Shown here: positions 17,563-31,025 of the stretch, one piece after another
Numbering within the stretch: position 1 is the stretch's first letter
Layout of the letters: each line of letters begins with the position of its first letter
DNA from: Saccharomyces uvarum
Taxonomy: Eukaryota; Ascomycota; Saccharomycetes; Saccharomycetales; Saccharomycetaceae
Assembly: GCA_947243795.1 (NCBI GenBank)
Contig: OX365931.1
Location: 868,001-932,000 of the forward strand
Length of the DNA: 64,000 nucleotides
Direction: 5' to 3'
Translations under genes and position numbers: made by a program
Notes under the pieces: model-generated
What the model was told of the DNA's origin: nothing
Seen by the model: only the letters and a program-made list of their open reading frames with translations
Databases searched by the model: none

Positions 17563-18726
17563 ATGGACTCCATTCAAGAATCAGAGGTACTTAATGCTGT
17601 AAAAACAAAATTACCACCATGTTGCTTGAGAATATTCAAGAATAAGGTCATCCTAGTGGGGACGTATGACTTGGACAAGTCTACAGGATATAGATCAGGA
17701 TCACTGGATGTCTTCACAATGGATCTTAAACCCTTGTGCTCGTACAATACATATGGAGCCATTTTAGATTTAAAACTATCTCCCTTCGATGATACATTAA
17801 TATGCACAGCCCACTCAACAGGTAATATTATGCTATGGAGAATCGTCTGCTCAGAAATGGGCGAGAGTGAAACAGAGGAAATTGAAATATCTGAAATTGC
17901 AACTTTACAGCTATTTGACAAGGATGTTCTCATAGCTTCATGTCATTTTTCTCCACTCGATCCTAGGCGTTTAGTGGTAACGAATACAGCCGCTGAAGCT
18001 GCTACAATTGATATAAGAACACTAGCCGTACAATTTACAGTATCAGCGGTTGATCAAGCGTACTCAAAGTTAGATAAAATAGATTATGAAGTTCAAGGTG
18101 CAACCCAAAAAGTCATTCAAGTTGAACCTGAGCAATTTCTGAAACCGCATGGCTTGGAGTGCTGGACTGCAGAGTTTGGTTGTCTACAACCTTTCCAAGA
18201 TGTAGTGTTCACAGGAGGTGATGATTCCACAATAATGGCCCACGATTTACGTTCGAAAGACTTTATTTGGAGTAATGGTCGTATTCACGAAGCCGGTGTT
18301 GTCGGTATTAAGTGTAGCCAGTCTAGCTTTCGAAATGATAAACCGACTTCGATAATAACAGGATCATATGACGATACCATTCGTTCGCTAGATTTAAGGA
18401 TGATGGGAGAATCTATATATCTTGGCGAGAATGTGCCGGTAGTGCATAAGTTGGAGTGTAACCTTGGCGGCGGTGTTTGGAGGTTCATCGAGCAGCCTAC
18501 TGATTCTAACAGCTCTTTCCGTGATGGACTTGACAGGCTTTTAGTCTGCTGTATGTATGACGGTGCCAAGATAGTGACATTGGACGATGATTTAGATGAA
18601 TATTTCCAAATCCAGCACTATCTAAAGAAGGGACACGACTCGATGTGTTATGGTGGAGACTGGTCAAAATCGTTGATTGCAACATGCTCATTTTATGATA
18701 ACTCTCTCCAAACATGGACTGTTTAG
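17563..18726 (+). CDS. DPH7: Dph7/Rrt2 WD-repeat diphthine methylesterase
   Basis: A 387-residue protein, equal in length to the S. cerevisiae one, with start ATG 17563. WD40-like units are visible, for example LDLKLSPFDDTLICTAHSTGNIMLWRI near residue 70, AHDLRSKDFIW, ITGSYDDTIRSLDLR and a C-terminal ATCSFYDNSLQTWTV. In the diphthamide pathway Dph7 demethylates methylated diphthine on eEF2 so that Dph6 can amidate it. The gene was earlier called RRT2 for an effect on endosomal recycling/rDNA transcription. It is divergent from ISW1 and convergent with ENP1. EFM2, which methylates eEF2, lies further along the window. Confidence 0.95.
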   Translation: MDSIQESEVLNAVKTKLPPCCLRIFKNKVILVGTYDLDKSTGYRSGSLDVFTMDLKPLCSYNTYGAILDLKLSPFDDTLICTAHSTGNIMLWRIVCSEMGESETEEIEISEIATLQLFDKDVLIASCHFSPLDPRRLVVTNTAAEAATIDIRTLAVQFTVSAVDQAYSKLDKIDYEVQGATQKVIQVEPEQFLKPHGLECWTAEFGCLQPFQDVVFTGGDDSTIMAHDLRSKDFIWSNGRIHEAGVVGIKCSQSSFRNDKPTSIITGSYDDTIRSLDLRMMGESIYLGENVPVVHKLECNLGGGVWRFIEQPTDSNSSFRDGLDRLLVCCMYDGAKIVTLDDDLDEYFQIQHYLKKGHDSMCYGGDWSKSLIATCSFYDNSLQTWTV

Positions 18727-18967
18727 ACGAAAAATGGATATCATTTTATCATGACTTGCTATGTATGGATAAATTTATAGATCACACTCTCTACTTGATA
18801 GTTTTGAGTAAATTTCAAGAAAAAGTTGATAGAAGTGAACTCCTCTTCCCCGTACAATATATCCTTTACTCAATATTCTTTATTTATTATACACGATTTA
18901 TAGAAAGATCTGTTGTAAACGGAAAAATTGAATGGTGATAACTGTGAGAACAATCGACGAGTCTACT

Positions 18968-20419
18968 CTAATTGACGTCAATCATTAAATCATCGTTAGC
19001 TCCTTGAGGATCAACAAACTCTCTACTAGCACCTGCCAATAGTTCTCTTCTAATCTCAGGACCAATATCCCTGTGACCTCTTTGACGGACGGTTTCTAAT
19101 AAGAAATCTCTTTGGTCTTGGGTTATATCGTTCTTGTAACGTTGTGCAAACGTCAAAAAAGCTTTGTGCCATATCACTGGGAGCACTCTTGTAGAATCTT
19201 CCCCATTACTGCCGTCATCCACAATTCTGAACCTCATAAAGTAATAAACACATTCATCGACCGTTTGGTATGGTAATGCATATTTCTTATCAAGCAAGAT
19301 TTTGATGAATACGGTTGTAGGTGGAGAGAAAGGCAATCTTAGAAGATAACTTAAGGCTGCTGAAGAATGTAGAGCTGGAACAGAGATTTTAGCAAGCACA
19401 CTTCCTGCAATTGTGGCTTCACGTACATTACAACCCGTTTCAACCAATGGGAATAAGAAGCCTTTGAAAAAGGCACTCGGTTTATAAAGCGACTTCTTCA
19501 CGGCTCGATATATATGATAATTCAAAGAGTGGTCTTCACTAGTTTCAATATTTTCACGGAAACGTTCTAGTAGAATTAGGCTAATGAATTTCTGAGATTC
19601 TTTGGCTGTTAAGTTAGATACGAATAATTTCGTTGCCTCATAAACAACGTGTGGTGACCATTCCTCTGGGTTGGTAACATATAAAACATCTTGCCAATTT
19701 CGTAAAGATGGGATGACCTTAAATAACTTTGGTAATTTACCGTGAGTCCAAGTCTTTAGGATACTACCGACCGTGGTGTATGCTTTAATAACCTTCTCCG
19801 GTAATGCAACACCTTCTCCGCTTCTCAAACCGGAAGATGCATTGCCTCTTGAGGTATCATGTTCATTAGCAATCGGTTCATCGTCTTGCATATCTCCAAC
19901 TTGGCTCTCCTTTTCTTTAATAGAGGCCATAATCTTATCTGCAAGGTTGTAGCTACCACTTAAAGAATTAAAGTCATTTGATGTCTTGAAGTATTGTTCG
20001 AACATCGCAGCATCTTCTTCGTCAATTTCAACAACCTCTTCCTCCTCTTTATAATCTCCTTCCGGCTCAAAATCTGAGATATCTTCTTCAAATTCCTCTT
20101 CATCGTCATCTTCATCTTCATCTTCATCGTTATAACTCATGGTAGTGAATCTGGCTTCAAGATGCTTATTTTTTTCTGATTCTGCAAGTTCTTCACCTTC
20201 AATCTCATCTTGTTGTTCCTTTGCCAACTGTAGAATTTTTCTCGATGCTTTGGAGTCTATATAACCATCTTCACCCTTTCCAGCATCACTTTTAGCAGCT
20301 TCACCTTTTGCTACTTTCCATTTGTTAACTTTTTTCAAGGTACCTTGGGCTGCATCCAAATCCTTTAAAAGTGGATCATGTCTTTGTTTTTTGTTTCTAG
20401 AAGAAGAAGCTCTTGCCAT
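18968..20419 (-). CDS. ENP1: Enp1 bystin-family 40S ribosome biogenesis factor
   Basis: A 483-residue protein, the same length as S. cerevisiae Enp1, with ATG at 20417-20419. The N-terminal third is charged and ends in long acidic runs (about 105-145). The bystin domain fills the rest (about 200-470), with segments such as LPKLFKVIPSLRNWQDVLYVTNPEEWSPHVVYEATKLF-type sequence and IWHKAFLTFAQRYKNDI. Enp1 binds pre-rRNA and U3-containing particles in the nucleolus and leaves with the pre-40S subunit. Upstream PAC-like and RRPE-like motifs place it in the ribosome-biogenesis regulon. Confidence 0.97.
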   Translation of the reverse strand: MARASSSRNKKQRHDPLLKDLDAAQGTLKKVNKWKVAKGEAAKSDAGKGEDGYIDSKASRKILQLAKEQQDEIEGEELAESEKNKHLEARFTTMSYNDEDEDEDDDEEEFEEDISDFEPEGDYKEEEEVVEIDEEDAAMFEQYFKTSNDFNSLSGSYNLADKIMASIKEKESQVGDMQDDEPIANEHDTSRGNASSGLRSGEGVALPEKVIKAYTTVGSILKTWTHGKLPKLFKVIPSLRNWQDVLYVTNPEEWSPHVVYEATKLFVSNLTAKESQKFISLILLERFRENIETSEDHSLNYHIYRAVKKSLYKPSAFFKGFLFPLVETGCNVREATIAGSVLAKISVPALHSSAALSYLLRLPFSPPTTVFIKILLDKKYALPYQTVDECVYYFMRFRIVDDGSNGEDSTRVLPVIWHKAFLTFAQRYKNDITQDQRDFLLETVRQRGHRDIGPEIRRELLAGASREFVDPQGANDDLMIDVN

Positions 20420-20817
20420 TGTACTGGGTTTTCTTAATGTTTTGTTAACCTGATAATATCAAAGTAAACTAAACCTTAGAATAAAACAGCTAGTTTGTTA
20501 CTCAGACTTGCTTTTCTTGAAGAAAATAGAGCTCATCGATTTTTTGAAAATTTTCATTTCCGATTCCTCACTAAAAAAAAAAACTAAAAAAAAGTATTTC
20601 AACTAAAAAAATACAATCACTATCTCTTCACCTACTGAAATCAATACGGCTGTTTTAGGGGATAGAGAACAAAGAACTTGAATATCACCCGATTCTTTAC
20701 ATGTAACGGATCAAAAACGTTCATGTTTGTTAGCTACAATGTTTAATCTTTGAGGCATCTATCATTACTGCGTATATAGACTAAGATCTATCTAGGAAAT
20801 ATAAACAACCAACTCTA
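20420..20817. other. ENP1 promoter and HIS7 3' flank
   Basis: A 398-bp A/T-rich gap. It contains the PAC-like and RRPE-like motifs for ENP1 and A runs (20574-20594). Nothing else was recognised. Confidence 0.55.
20532..20556 (-). promoter_or_regulatory. PAC-like plus RRPE-like motif pair before ENP1
   Basis: CTCATCGA (20532-20539; reverse TCGATGAG, one base from PAC GCGATGAG) is followed by TGAAAATTTTCA (20545-20556), an RRPE core. The pair lies 113-137 bp before ENP1. PAC is bound by Dot6/Tod6 and RRPE by Stb3 in the ribosome-biogenesis regulon. Confidence 0.65.
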
Positions 20818-22476
20818 TCATTCTTTATCCATTCTAACCTTCAAGCCGTGCTCTAATAAATATTCCTTCACGTCATTAACGGTGTATTCACTTCTATGAA
20901 ACATACCTGCACCTAAACAAGCATCTGCGCGGGTGTTCAGAAAAGCCTCTTCAAAATGCGCAGGAATACCAGCACCGCTTGAAGCGATGACTGGAATTCT
21001 GACTGCTTCTTTGACGCGGTCTATCAATTCCAAATCATAACCAGAATTAGAACCATCCTTGTCTATACAATTCAGTAAAATCTCACCAGCACCTAAAGCT
21101 TCACAAGCCCTTGTTAATTCCCACACACCAAGGTCTCTTGATTCTCTCCCACCTTTAATTGTACATTGGTACCAGCAATAATCTTGTCCATCAGGGCCCA
21201 CATATTTGGTCTTAAAGACTTTATTCTTGGTATCCGTTGGTGATTTTACATATACTCTTTTAGGATCCACCGAAATAACGACTGCCTGAGCACCGTATGC
21301 TTTAGAAATGGTTTCTATTGGTGATGTTCCGTCTCCTTTGTTTCCCAACTCGTAGTACTTTTCAGCAGCATAAACCGCATCTGTACCAATTGACACCTTA
21401 TCAGCACCTGATCTGAAGTATAGACTTGCCACTTCTAAAGCAGGGATCCTAGATCCATCAACATCGACAATATCTTTTATACCTCCGCCAACAGTCAGCG
21501 GCACAAACACCGTCTTAGCAGCTTGCCTCAGAACTTCTAGCATTGGTGTATCCTTTAGGGGGCAGTCTCTAAAGGAAGTAATATTCAAGAACGTGACTTC
21601 ATCCGCGCCTTGTTGGTAGTACTTCTGTGCTAATTGAACAGGTTTACCAAGATTCCTGACATCTTTACCAACGTCCTTTTCACGTACATCATATTGATCA
21701 CCTTTAGTAACTACAAGATCACCTTGATCATTAGTACGCACATCAAGACACGCAATAATTCTTCGTGTAAGACCATAATTTGAATAGTCATTCATTAATA
21801 GCTTTCTTTCCTCTGGGGTATAGTTTGGAATGTTAGGATTTTGTTGCTTCAAAAAGTTTTCAATAACATTTAAACCAGCTTTGCCTGATTTTTCTGGGTG
21901 AAATTGAGTAGCAAAGATGTTTTTCCTGTTGATGGCCGCAATAAACTCTTGTGAGCCATATTTAGCCTTGGCGATTTTCCAACCATCACTTTGCAGCTTT
22001 TTTTCAGTTTCCAAATTTAAAATGGCAGCAAAGGAATGAACGAAATAATATCTCTTGTATGGGTCTAGCCCAAAGAACAAATCTTCAGAAGGGATACACG
22101 AATTCCAACCTATTTCTGGAACAGGCTTTTCTGAATCATCGAATTTGGATAACTTGAAATCGATATAATTTAAGCCTGGACTCTCAGCACTTTCCACAGA
22201 ACCGGCAAACATTGCTTGCAATCCAACGCAAATACCCATTATTGGTTTTCCCGAGTCAATGTATTCCTTTATGGGCTTTTCAAATCCTCGACTGAACAAA
22301 TTGTCTACGAAATGTCCATAATTTCCGACACCTGGTAAGACCAATCTCGACATTTCGTTTATATTGAATTCTTTTGGCGATCTTACCAGTTGTACTTGGT
22401 ACCCTAAATGTTCAATTGCATTGGTTAGTGATTGTAAGTTACCACTTTCAACATCGATCACGTGAACTACTGTCAT
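20818..22476 (-). CDS. HIS7: His7 imidazole glycerol phosphate synthase (glutaminase-cyclase fusion)
   Basis: A 552-residue bifunctional enzyme with ATG at 22474-22476. Residues 1-205 are a class I glutamine amidotransferase with nucleophile Cys83 in GICVGLQ and the His193/Glu195 pair in FHPEK. The cyclase (beta/alpha)8 barrel follows from about 235, with catalytic Asp245 in ACLDV, the phosphate-binding VGGGIKD loop and ASSGAG near the end. It converts PRFAR plus glutamine to imidazole glycerol phosphate and AICAR, linking histidine and purine synthesis. Gcn4/Bas1-type TGACTC sites occur upstream. About one residue in eight differs from the S. cerevisiae sequence I remember. Confidence 0.98.
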   Translation of the reverse strand: MTVVHVIDVESGNLQSLTNAIEHLGYQVQLVRSPKEFNINEMSRLVLPGVGNYGHFVDNLFSRGFEKPIKEYIDSGKPIMGICVGLQAMFAGSVESAESPGLNYIDFKLSKFDDSEKPVPEIGWNSCIPSEDLFFGLDPYKRYYFVHSFAAILNLETEKKLQSDGWKIAKAKYGSQEFIAAINRKNIFATQFHPEKSGKAGLNVIENFLKQQNPNIPNYTPEERKLLMNDYSNYGLTRRIIACLDVRTNDQGDLVVTKGDQYDVREKDVGKDVRNLGKPVQLAQKYYQQGADEVTFLNITSFRDCPLKDTPMLEVLRQAAKTVFVPLTVGGGIKDIVDVDGSRIPALEVASLYFRSGADKVSIGTDAVYAAEKYYELGNKGDGTSPIETISKAYGAQAVVISVDPKRVYVKSPTDTKNKVFKTKYVGPDGQDYCWYQCTIKGGRESRDLGVWELTRACEALGAGEILLNCIDKDGSNSGYDLELIDRVKEAVRIPVIASSGAGIPAHFEEAFLNTRADACLGAGMFHRSEYTVNDVKEYLLEHGLKVRMDKE

Positions 22477-22633
22477 TGTTTGTTGTATTCTTTACCTTTT
22501 ACCTTTCAAATACGCAATTAAAAAAGACACAAACCGATTCTTGCTTTGGCTTTGTTCCTTCCTTCTTTGAAGCTTTGGTGGATGGTTTTCGAAAGCTAAA
22601 GAAAAACTTGTTATTATGTATGTTTTGGAGATC

Positions 22634-22640
22634 TGACTCT
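22634..22640 (+). promoter_or_regulatory. TGACTCT Gcn4/Bas1-type site, proximal, HIS7
   Basis: TGACTCT, with the TGACTC core shared by Gcn4 and Bas1, lies about 160 bp before the HIS7 ATG. S. cerevisiae HIS7 is known to use two such elements, with Bas1/Bas2 providing basal and adenine-responsive expression. Confidence 0.65.
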
Positions 22641-22714
22641 TTTCCAATCACTTTTTATTTTTCTTAATCGCATAATTGAACGCTAAGGAAAAAAAAAATT
22701 TCGAGAACATGTTA

Positions 22715-22721
22715 TGACTCA
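22715..22721 (+). promoter_or_regulatory. TGACTCA perfect Gcn4 site, distal, HIS7
   Basis: A perfect Gcn4 recognition heptamer about 240 bp before the HIS7 ATG. It is consistent with general amino-acid control of histidine synthesis. Confidence 0.75.
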
Positions 22722-22910
22722 AAACGATTTTCTTTTTGCAGGCAAATAAGTGATAGCATGTAGTTCGCAAGATCAATGGAGAAATTAATGCATTATACTT
22801 TTGATATTGGTTTTTTTGTTAAGTGAGTAAATAGAGCTAAACAGAATTAAATAACACCGATTGGCTAGTAGAGGAAAAAATGTACGTTATATATATATCA
22901 TTAAGAACAT

Positions 22911-24047
<1,137 letters not shown>

Positions 24048-24325
24048 TTAACGGTTATATATACAAATTAAATGAATAAAAAAAGGAAATGTTCTTTTTG
24101 ATATTCTTGATTACTTTTATATAGTACGGCAAAGAGTAAGAATAGAAAACGAACACAATATATAACCAAATCAATAACAGAAAGGAAAGAAATCAGGGAA
24201 AAGGCTGAGTATTAATATGAATTTAAACGCTGATTGGATTTGATCCTCTGTTAGTCGGCTAGCTTGCGAAGACTTCGGGACTTTTTTTCTTTCAAAATTT
24301 TGAGCAAAATTTTTCACTTTGTCGT

Positions 24326-24332
24326 TGAGTCA
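24326..24332. promoter_or_regulatory. TGAGTCA Gcn4 site upstream of ARO4
   Basis: A perfect Gcn4 heptamer about 306 bp before the ARO4 ATG. It matches the known general-control regulation of ARO4. Confidence 0.75.
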
Positions 24333-24536
24333 TCTCGTGGCGACGTACGAAATGCGCAGGGTGCAGCGGTGGGTGGGCCCACGTTTTAAGCGATTCTGCC
24401 ATATACCATCTCCTCTATATTAAGCAACGGTTGCTCTGGCATTGCGTGAGGCTTTAACAGTGGGGGTCCGTACAGCCCCACGGCCAATGAGAGAATGAAG
24501 ATAAAACACTTGTATAAAATTAAAAATTAGTGCTGG

Positions 24537-24543
24537 TCACGTG
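24537..24543. promoter_or_regulatory. Cbf1-type E-box TCACGTG
   Basis: TCACGTG lies between ARO4 and SPO23. This is the preferred Cbf1 heptamer; which neighbour it serves is unknown. Confidence 0.45.
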
Positions 24544-24812
24544 CCTGTTTCTTTATTGGGTGTGAACGAGCTCGTGATTTTAGTTTCTCGGTAGGACCGT
24601 AATGCCAACGCTAGTGTGTTGTTAAAATGGTAGAAGATTTGTACATTAGCTTATGGTTAGTGAATCGTGCGAGTCTTCCGTGCTAGGTTGTTCCCTTGTC
24701 TCGCTCTTACATCTTAATAGGATTAGCCCTCAAAAAATACGTGTCACTAAAACGGTATATTTCAAACTTCCTATTACCGTCTTGCTTACTCATTCTTTTT
24801 TTTTTCTGGCGT

Positions 24813-24827
24813 TTTTGTGTCACAAAA
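24813..24827. promoter_or_regulatory. Overlapping pair of Ndt80 mid-sporulation elements before SPO23
   Basis: GTCACAAAA (plus strand, 24819-24827) and GACACAAAA (minus strand, 24813-24821) both fit the mid-sporulation consensus gNCRCAAAW. They overlap head to head about 165-180 bp before SPO23, a gene known for a sporulation link. Confidence 0.6.
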
Positions 24828-24990
24828 TAGCCAGTAGGTGCGACGTCGCATATTGTGGGCGGCTACTGCTTGATAAATAAGAACACAATGCCATCTCAAG
24901 ATTCCCTTTTGTAGATTCAAGTATTCTTCTAGTTGTGTTATTATTTAAAATCAAATCCGATAGACAGAACACATTTTATTTTAGCCAGTG

Positions 24991-26547
24991 ATGTTTTCGA
25001 CTTCGTCTTCTTCAATAAATTCTGATGTTTCCCAGGTACTCTCGGAAAATATACCAAGTAGATCTACCACCCTCACTAGGGACTCTACCCAAAATCGAAT
25101 AAGTGAAGACTGGGATAGCGAAGGCTCTACCGATGAGTTACCCAAGAAATTGATTCAGTTGAAAAAACTGAAAAATGGCGGTACAACAATTAAAAAGGCT
25201 AAGGAGGATTTTGAATATTGTTACGATTCATTACGGCTTTACGAAAACCCTTATGTAACATCTTCTATAGATAAAAAAAGTGGTTACAGCATCGAACTGA
25301 GCCTAGATGATAAGTACAAAATGTTGATGTTTTCAGATTTGCAATTGAATAATGATCATCCACTATATTACGATTCTTCATTGGAAAATGTACCAAGACG
25401 CAACCAAAGGGAAGCCGTCACGCCTTTACAGATAAAGGGAAAGATTAGAATACATATAGACAGAGATGACCAGGCTCTTTTAATCACTTCGCAATCAATT
25501 TCTTTAAAATGCTTCACTAAAGAATACGCATGTTTTGTTAATTCGCAGTTAAGTGAAAATTCCAGCAATAGACAAATAATCAAGCAATTAAATCATACAG
25601 ATTTTTTCGAGTCTTCCACGTACCCCAAACAGCAATTAAAAGTCATACATCATTCATTGGCTGATAAAAAAATTCTTCTAGCAAAAGGCACGTACGATTA
25701 CCCATTTACATTTACACTTCAAGCCAACACTTTTCCGGCCTCATTCTCTTCCTTCTTTGGCAAGACACATTTCCGAATAGAAAGTTCGACCTCAATAATG
25801 AGAATACCAAGTAAACCTAAAGGTTTTCTCACTTTTCTAAAAAATGAGAATATTACAGACAAGATTATTTTAACGGAAGAGATTAAGGTTAAAAGAGTTT
25901 TACCTTCAACAAATATGCTCAAATATGAAATGTTTCAACTACGATCATACAACACAGCAAATGACGTAGTAATTTCAGTCATTGGAAATTCCAAATTAAT
26001 TGAGATCGGCATACCTTTCCAAATGATTCTGTCGATCGTAAAAGCCGATTCTTCTGTTGAATTACATGATGCCTCTTTGGCAGTAGCACAAAGAATGGCA
26101 ATACCTAGTATTGATTTAAAAACCAAGGAGATATTGCCGGAACCCTATATTAAGAAATCTGAGTACCTCTTAAAAACCGTCGAAAGTCAAAGTTTTGATT
26201 CTGACAAAACAATATACGGGTTTTGCTTTGATGATGTTGTTATTCCAAACTATACCGAAGGTCTACCGAGCTGGTTCAAAACATTTTACTGCGAACCTAG
26301 TTCATTTTATCCCAATTATGTTGCCCTCAAAGTTACCCATTTACTTTTGTTCCGGATTAATTATAGCAGAATTGAACTGACAGAAGGAGTGGAAGTAAAG
26401 AAGAATTATCGCATAACAGTAAATTTCCCGGTTTTGATTGGTGATAGTGATATTTCAACCAGTTCTCTGTTGCCCAGGTATGAAAAGTACCAGAATATTG
26501 GCGATTTACAGGATGATCCTCCATTATATTCGATGGTGATGGAGTAA
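24991..26547 (+). CDS. SPO23: Spo23 arrestin-like protein
   Basis: A 518-residue protein starting at ATG 24991; the open frame has a GTG one codon earlier, which I do not use. The N-terminal 60 residues are Ser-rich. From about residue 90 to 480 the sequence is rich in beta strands, with alternating hydrophobics typical of the arrestin/Spo23-like fold described for this family (for example LQIKGKIRIHIDRDDQALLITSQSISLKCF-type sequence and KGTYDYPFTFTLQANTFPASF). The C-terminus ends in a PPLYSMV segment. In S. cerevisiae Spo23 is reported to associate with the meiosis-specific phospholipase-like Spo1. Mid-sporulation elements upstream support meiotic expression. The molecular role is unclear. 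Confidence 0.93.
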   Translation: MFSTSSSSINSDVSQVLSENIPSRSTTLTRDSTQNRISEDWDSEGSTDELPKKLIQLKKLKNGGTTIKKAKEDFEYCYDSLRLYENPYVTSSIDKKSGYSIELSLDDKYKMLMFSDLQLNNDHPLYYDSSLENVPRRNQREAVTPLQIKGKIRIHIDRDDQALLITSQSISLKCFTKEYACFVNSQLSENSSNRQIIKQLNHTDFFESSTYPKQQLKVIHHSLADKKILLAKGTYDYPFTFTLQANTFPASFSSFFGKTHFRIESSTSIMRIPSKPKGFLTFLKNENITDKIILTEEIKVKRVLPSTNMLKYEMFQLRSYNTANDVVISVIGNSKLIEIGIPFQMILSIVKADSSVELHDASLAVAQRMAIPSIDLKTKEILPEPYIKKSEYLLKTVESQSFDSDKTIYGFCFDDVVIPNYTEGLPSWFKTFYCEPSSFYPNYVALKVTHLLLFRINYSRIELTEGVEVKKNYRITVNFPVLIGDSDISTSSLLPRYEKYQNIGDLQDDPPLYSMVME

Positions 26548-28884
<2,337 letters not shown>

Positions 28885-29084
28885 TATAGTAGCGACATGT
28901 ACACGTCAATCCCACATAATAAATATATACAACAAAAATATCTGTAAATACTCTTAACTCTATACAAGCAACTAAAATGACAAGCATATTCAGTTTCTTC
29001 TTTACCCTTTTTTAACCTAAGTTTTATTTTTTTCCCTTATAGTTCCTGACCTGGTTATACAACTACTACAGAAAAAAAATGTTG

Positions 29085-29090
29085 ACGCGT
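29085..29090. promoter_or_regulatory. MCB box ACGCGT before DUT1
   Basis: ACGCGT, the Mbp1/Swi6 (MBF) site for G1/S genes, lies 75 bp before DUT1. It fits the S-phase role of dUTPase in nucleotide-pool control. Confidence 0.75.
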
Positions 29091-29164
29091 TCATATTTAA
29101 TTACCAAAAAATGAACTTCTCGAGAAGAGAGAACTGAAACAACACACCAAGCCAAAAAACTAAG

Positions 29165-29608
29165 ATGACCACCACCAGTGACGAAATATTGAAAATTCAA
29201 TTACGCTCAGCAAATGCAACTGTCCCCACCAAGGGCTCTGCCACTGCCGCGGGATACGATATCTACGCATCCCAGGATATTGCCATCCCTGCCATGGGCC
29301 AAGGCATGGTTTCCACTGATATATCATTTACCGTACCAGCCGGTACCTACGGTAGAATTGCGCCAAGATCAGGCCTAGCAGTGAAAAACGGTATTCAAAC
29401 CGGTGCTGGTGTTGTCGACAGAGACTACACCGGTGAAGTCAAGGTTATCTTATTTAATCATTCGCAGAAGGATTTCGCGATCAAGAAAGGTGATCGTGTC
29501 GCCCAATTGATCTTGGAAAGGATCGTTGAAAACGCACAGATCGTTGTCGTGGACTCTTTGGAAGAGAGCGCAAGAGGTGCTGGCGGCTTTGGTAGCACCG
29601 GTAACTAG
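29165..29608 (+). CDS. DUT1: Dut1 dUTP diphosphatase
   Basis: A 147-residue trimeric dUTPase with ATG at 29165. All five family motifs are present: AGYDIYAS (29-36), [10 protein letters not shown] (63-72), [11 protein letters not shown] (82-92, with catalytic Asp85), KGDRVAQL (108-115) and the Gly-rich [11 protein letters not shown] at the C-terminus that closes the active site. It hydrolyses dUTP to dUMP and pyrophosphate, keeping uracil out of DNA and supplying dTMP synthesis. It is nuclear/cytoplasmic and essential in S. cerevisiae. An MCB box sits just upstream. Confidence 0.98.
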   Translation: MTTTSDEILKIQLRSANATVPTKGSATAAGYDIYASQDIAIPAMGQGMVSTDISFTVPAGTYGRIAPRSGLAVKNGIQTGAGVVDRDYTGEVKVILFNHSQKDFAIKKGDRVAQLILERIVENAQIVVVDSLEESARGAGGFGSTGN

Positions 29609-29840
29609 TTCAGTGTATATACTATAGCACTCACATATATATATATTTAAGGTAATGTATTATAATTCATTAAGGCTCATGCGTGACCCGGCCTGCGTCG
29701 CCGAAATTTGCATCATTAAGGAAATACTGTCAGTTATAAACTATAAATTGACAAAAAGACGGTTTGTATTCGCATTCGTATTCACTATTATATCTTGAGA
29801 TTATAATGGTAAGTGGCTTGTATCGTTCTACTACGACAGG

Positions 29841-30206
29841 ATGAGTAACCAGGCACTTTATGAAAAACTCGAACAAACAAGGACAATACTGTCCGTGAAG
29901 CTGGCAGAACTGATAAATATGACTACAATAGCCGATAGAGATAACGATGACGATGATTCGTTTGCACAAGAGAACTCGGAACTCGCGATAGCCACTAGCA
30001 GTGTCATGATGGTGAACAACCAGACCATGCAACTGATCAAAAACGTTCAAGATTTGTTAAGTCTGACCAGATCGATAAAGGAAAAATGGTTACTGAACCA
30101 AATACCTGTGATGGGCCATTCAGAGGAGGCTCGTTTCGATGAGAATCAGATAGAACAGCTATTGGACAGTTGTATAAAATCGTTTATAGCGGAAGAAACC
30201 ACATAA
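29841..30206 (+). CDS. SRB6: Srb6/Med22 Mediator head subunit
   Basis: A 121-residue protein, equal to S. cerevisiae Srb6, with ATG at 29841. It is mostly helical, with heptad-like spacing in the first 50 residues ([22 protein letters not shown]), an acidic DNDDDD stretch, then a second long helix. Med22 pairs with Med11 in the Mediator head module and contacts RNA polymerase II. Srb6 is essential in yeast. The gene is convergent with TRS20. Confidence 0.95.
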   Translation: MSNQALYEKLEQTRTILSVKLAELINMTTIADRDNDDDDSFAQENSELAIATSSVMMVNNQTMQLIKNVQDLLSLTRSIKEKWLLNQIPVMGHSEEARFDENQIEQLLDSCIKSFIAEETT

Positions 30207-30306
30207 GAAAGAATCGGTTATTTACCATTAGTTCGGTCAAAAAGTTTAAAAAACTTACATACTACATACGTATACACATCATAAATACTGCATCTATCCA
30301 TCCCCT

Positions 30307-30840
30307 TCATTTGGAGAGGTATTTACGTGCCAACACCTTTACCCTCGAATCGAATGCTGGGCTCGTGATAGGGTCGGTGATCTTGTAAAACGGGTTCATC
30401 AGTGTCTTTACGTATAGTTCATGTACTTCTTGGTAAAACGTTCTTACGTTATTATCGTCGATTGCCACACTACTGTTTGCTGAGTTTCCATGAATCATGA
30501 CAAATTTCATGCCACCATAACTTATATAAGCTGTTATAGCTAGCCCATAAAAATGATCAACTTTACCCAAATAACAATTATCGGTATTGCTTACAGTCCT
30601 AGATCGAAGAAATCCACCCCCACCATTGGATCCATTCGCACCATTTCCACCATTGCCTAGTTGTGACGCTGGGTTGATTTGCCATTGTAAGTCCTCAACG
30701 ATATCTAATGATGCATGCAATATAAACGGATTCAACTCTTTCAAATCTTGAGGGAAGCCATGTGGATTTTGTGCATTGGTGAATTCGATTTCATAAACGG
30801 GATTGTCCTTTTTACCAATAATGGCAAAATACTGAGGCAT
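30307..30840 (-). CDS. TRS20: Trs20 TRAPP core subunit (sedlin)
   Basis: A 177-residue longin-fold protein (S. cerevisiae 175) with ATG at 30838-30840. It opens with MPQYFAIIGKKDNPVYEIEF, the sedlin signature. The middle carries a fungal Gly/Asn-rich insertion (about residues 62-80). The conserved C-terminal half contains the YLGKVDHFYGLAITAYISYG and QEVHELYVKTLMNPFY segments. Trs20 is in TRAPP II/III tethering complexes for ER-Golgi traffic and autophagy; its human ortholog is mutated in a skeletal dysplasia. The insertion length is the main difference from the S. cerevisiae sequence. Confidence 0.96.
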   Translation of the reverse strand: MPQYFAIIGKKDNPVYEIEFTNAQNPHGFPQDLKELNPFILHASLDIVEDLQWQINPASQLGNGGNGANGSNGGGGFLRSRTVSNTDNCYLGKVDHFYGLAITAYISYGGMKFVMIHGNSANSSVAIDDNNVRTFYQEVHELYVKTLMNPFYKITDPITSPAFDSRVKVLARKYLSK

Positions 30841-31025
30841 CTTTAAACGATGTTCGTATGTGTTAGTGCCCTGTTATTTTGTATTGCTTTTAGCCTTCTT
30901 TTTTTTTTGGTACTTATCGATGCACTTTGAAAAAGTCGATGTGAAAAGCTTGAAAGAGACAAAGGGGAAATCGGTATAGAAACGTACATTGTACCAGACC
31001 AAGAGGCATTTGAACCTATGGAATT

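Larger units (their letters stand above)
22477..22910. other. HIS7 promoter and ARO4 3' flank
   Basis: A 434-bp gap between two minus-strand genes. It holds the two TGACTC elements described separately. No additional ORF or RNA was seen. Confidence 0.6.

Noticed and set aside
18714-18938. 74-codon ATG frame beginning inside the DPH7 end
   Set aside because: A/T-rich, no homology I can recall, lies in a convergent 3' region; likely chance.
24653-24880. 75-codon ATG frame in the SPO23 promoter
   Set aside because: It overlaps the mid-sporulation elements, has mixed composition and no recognisable domain; probably promoter DNA.
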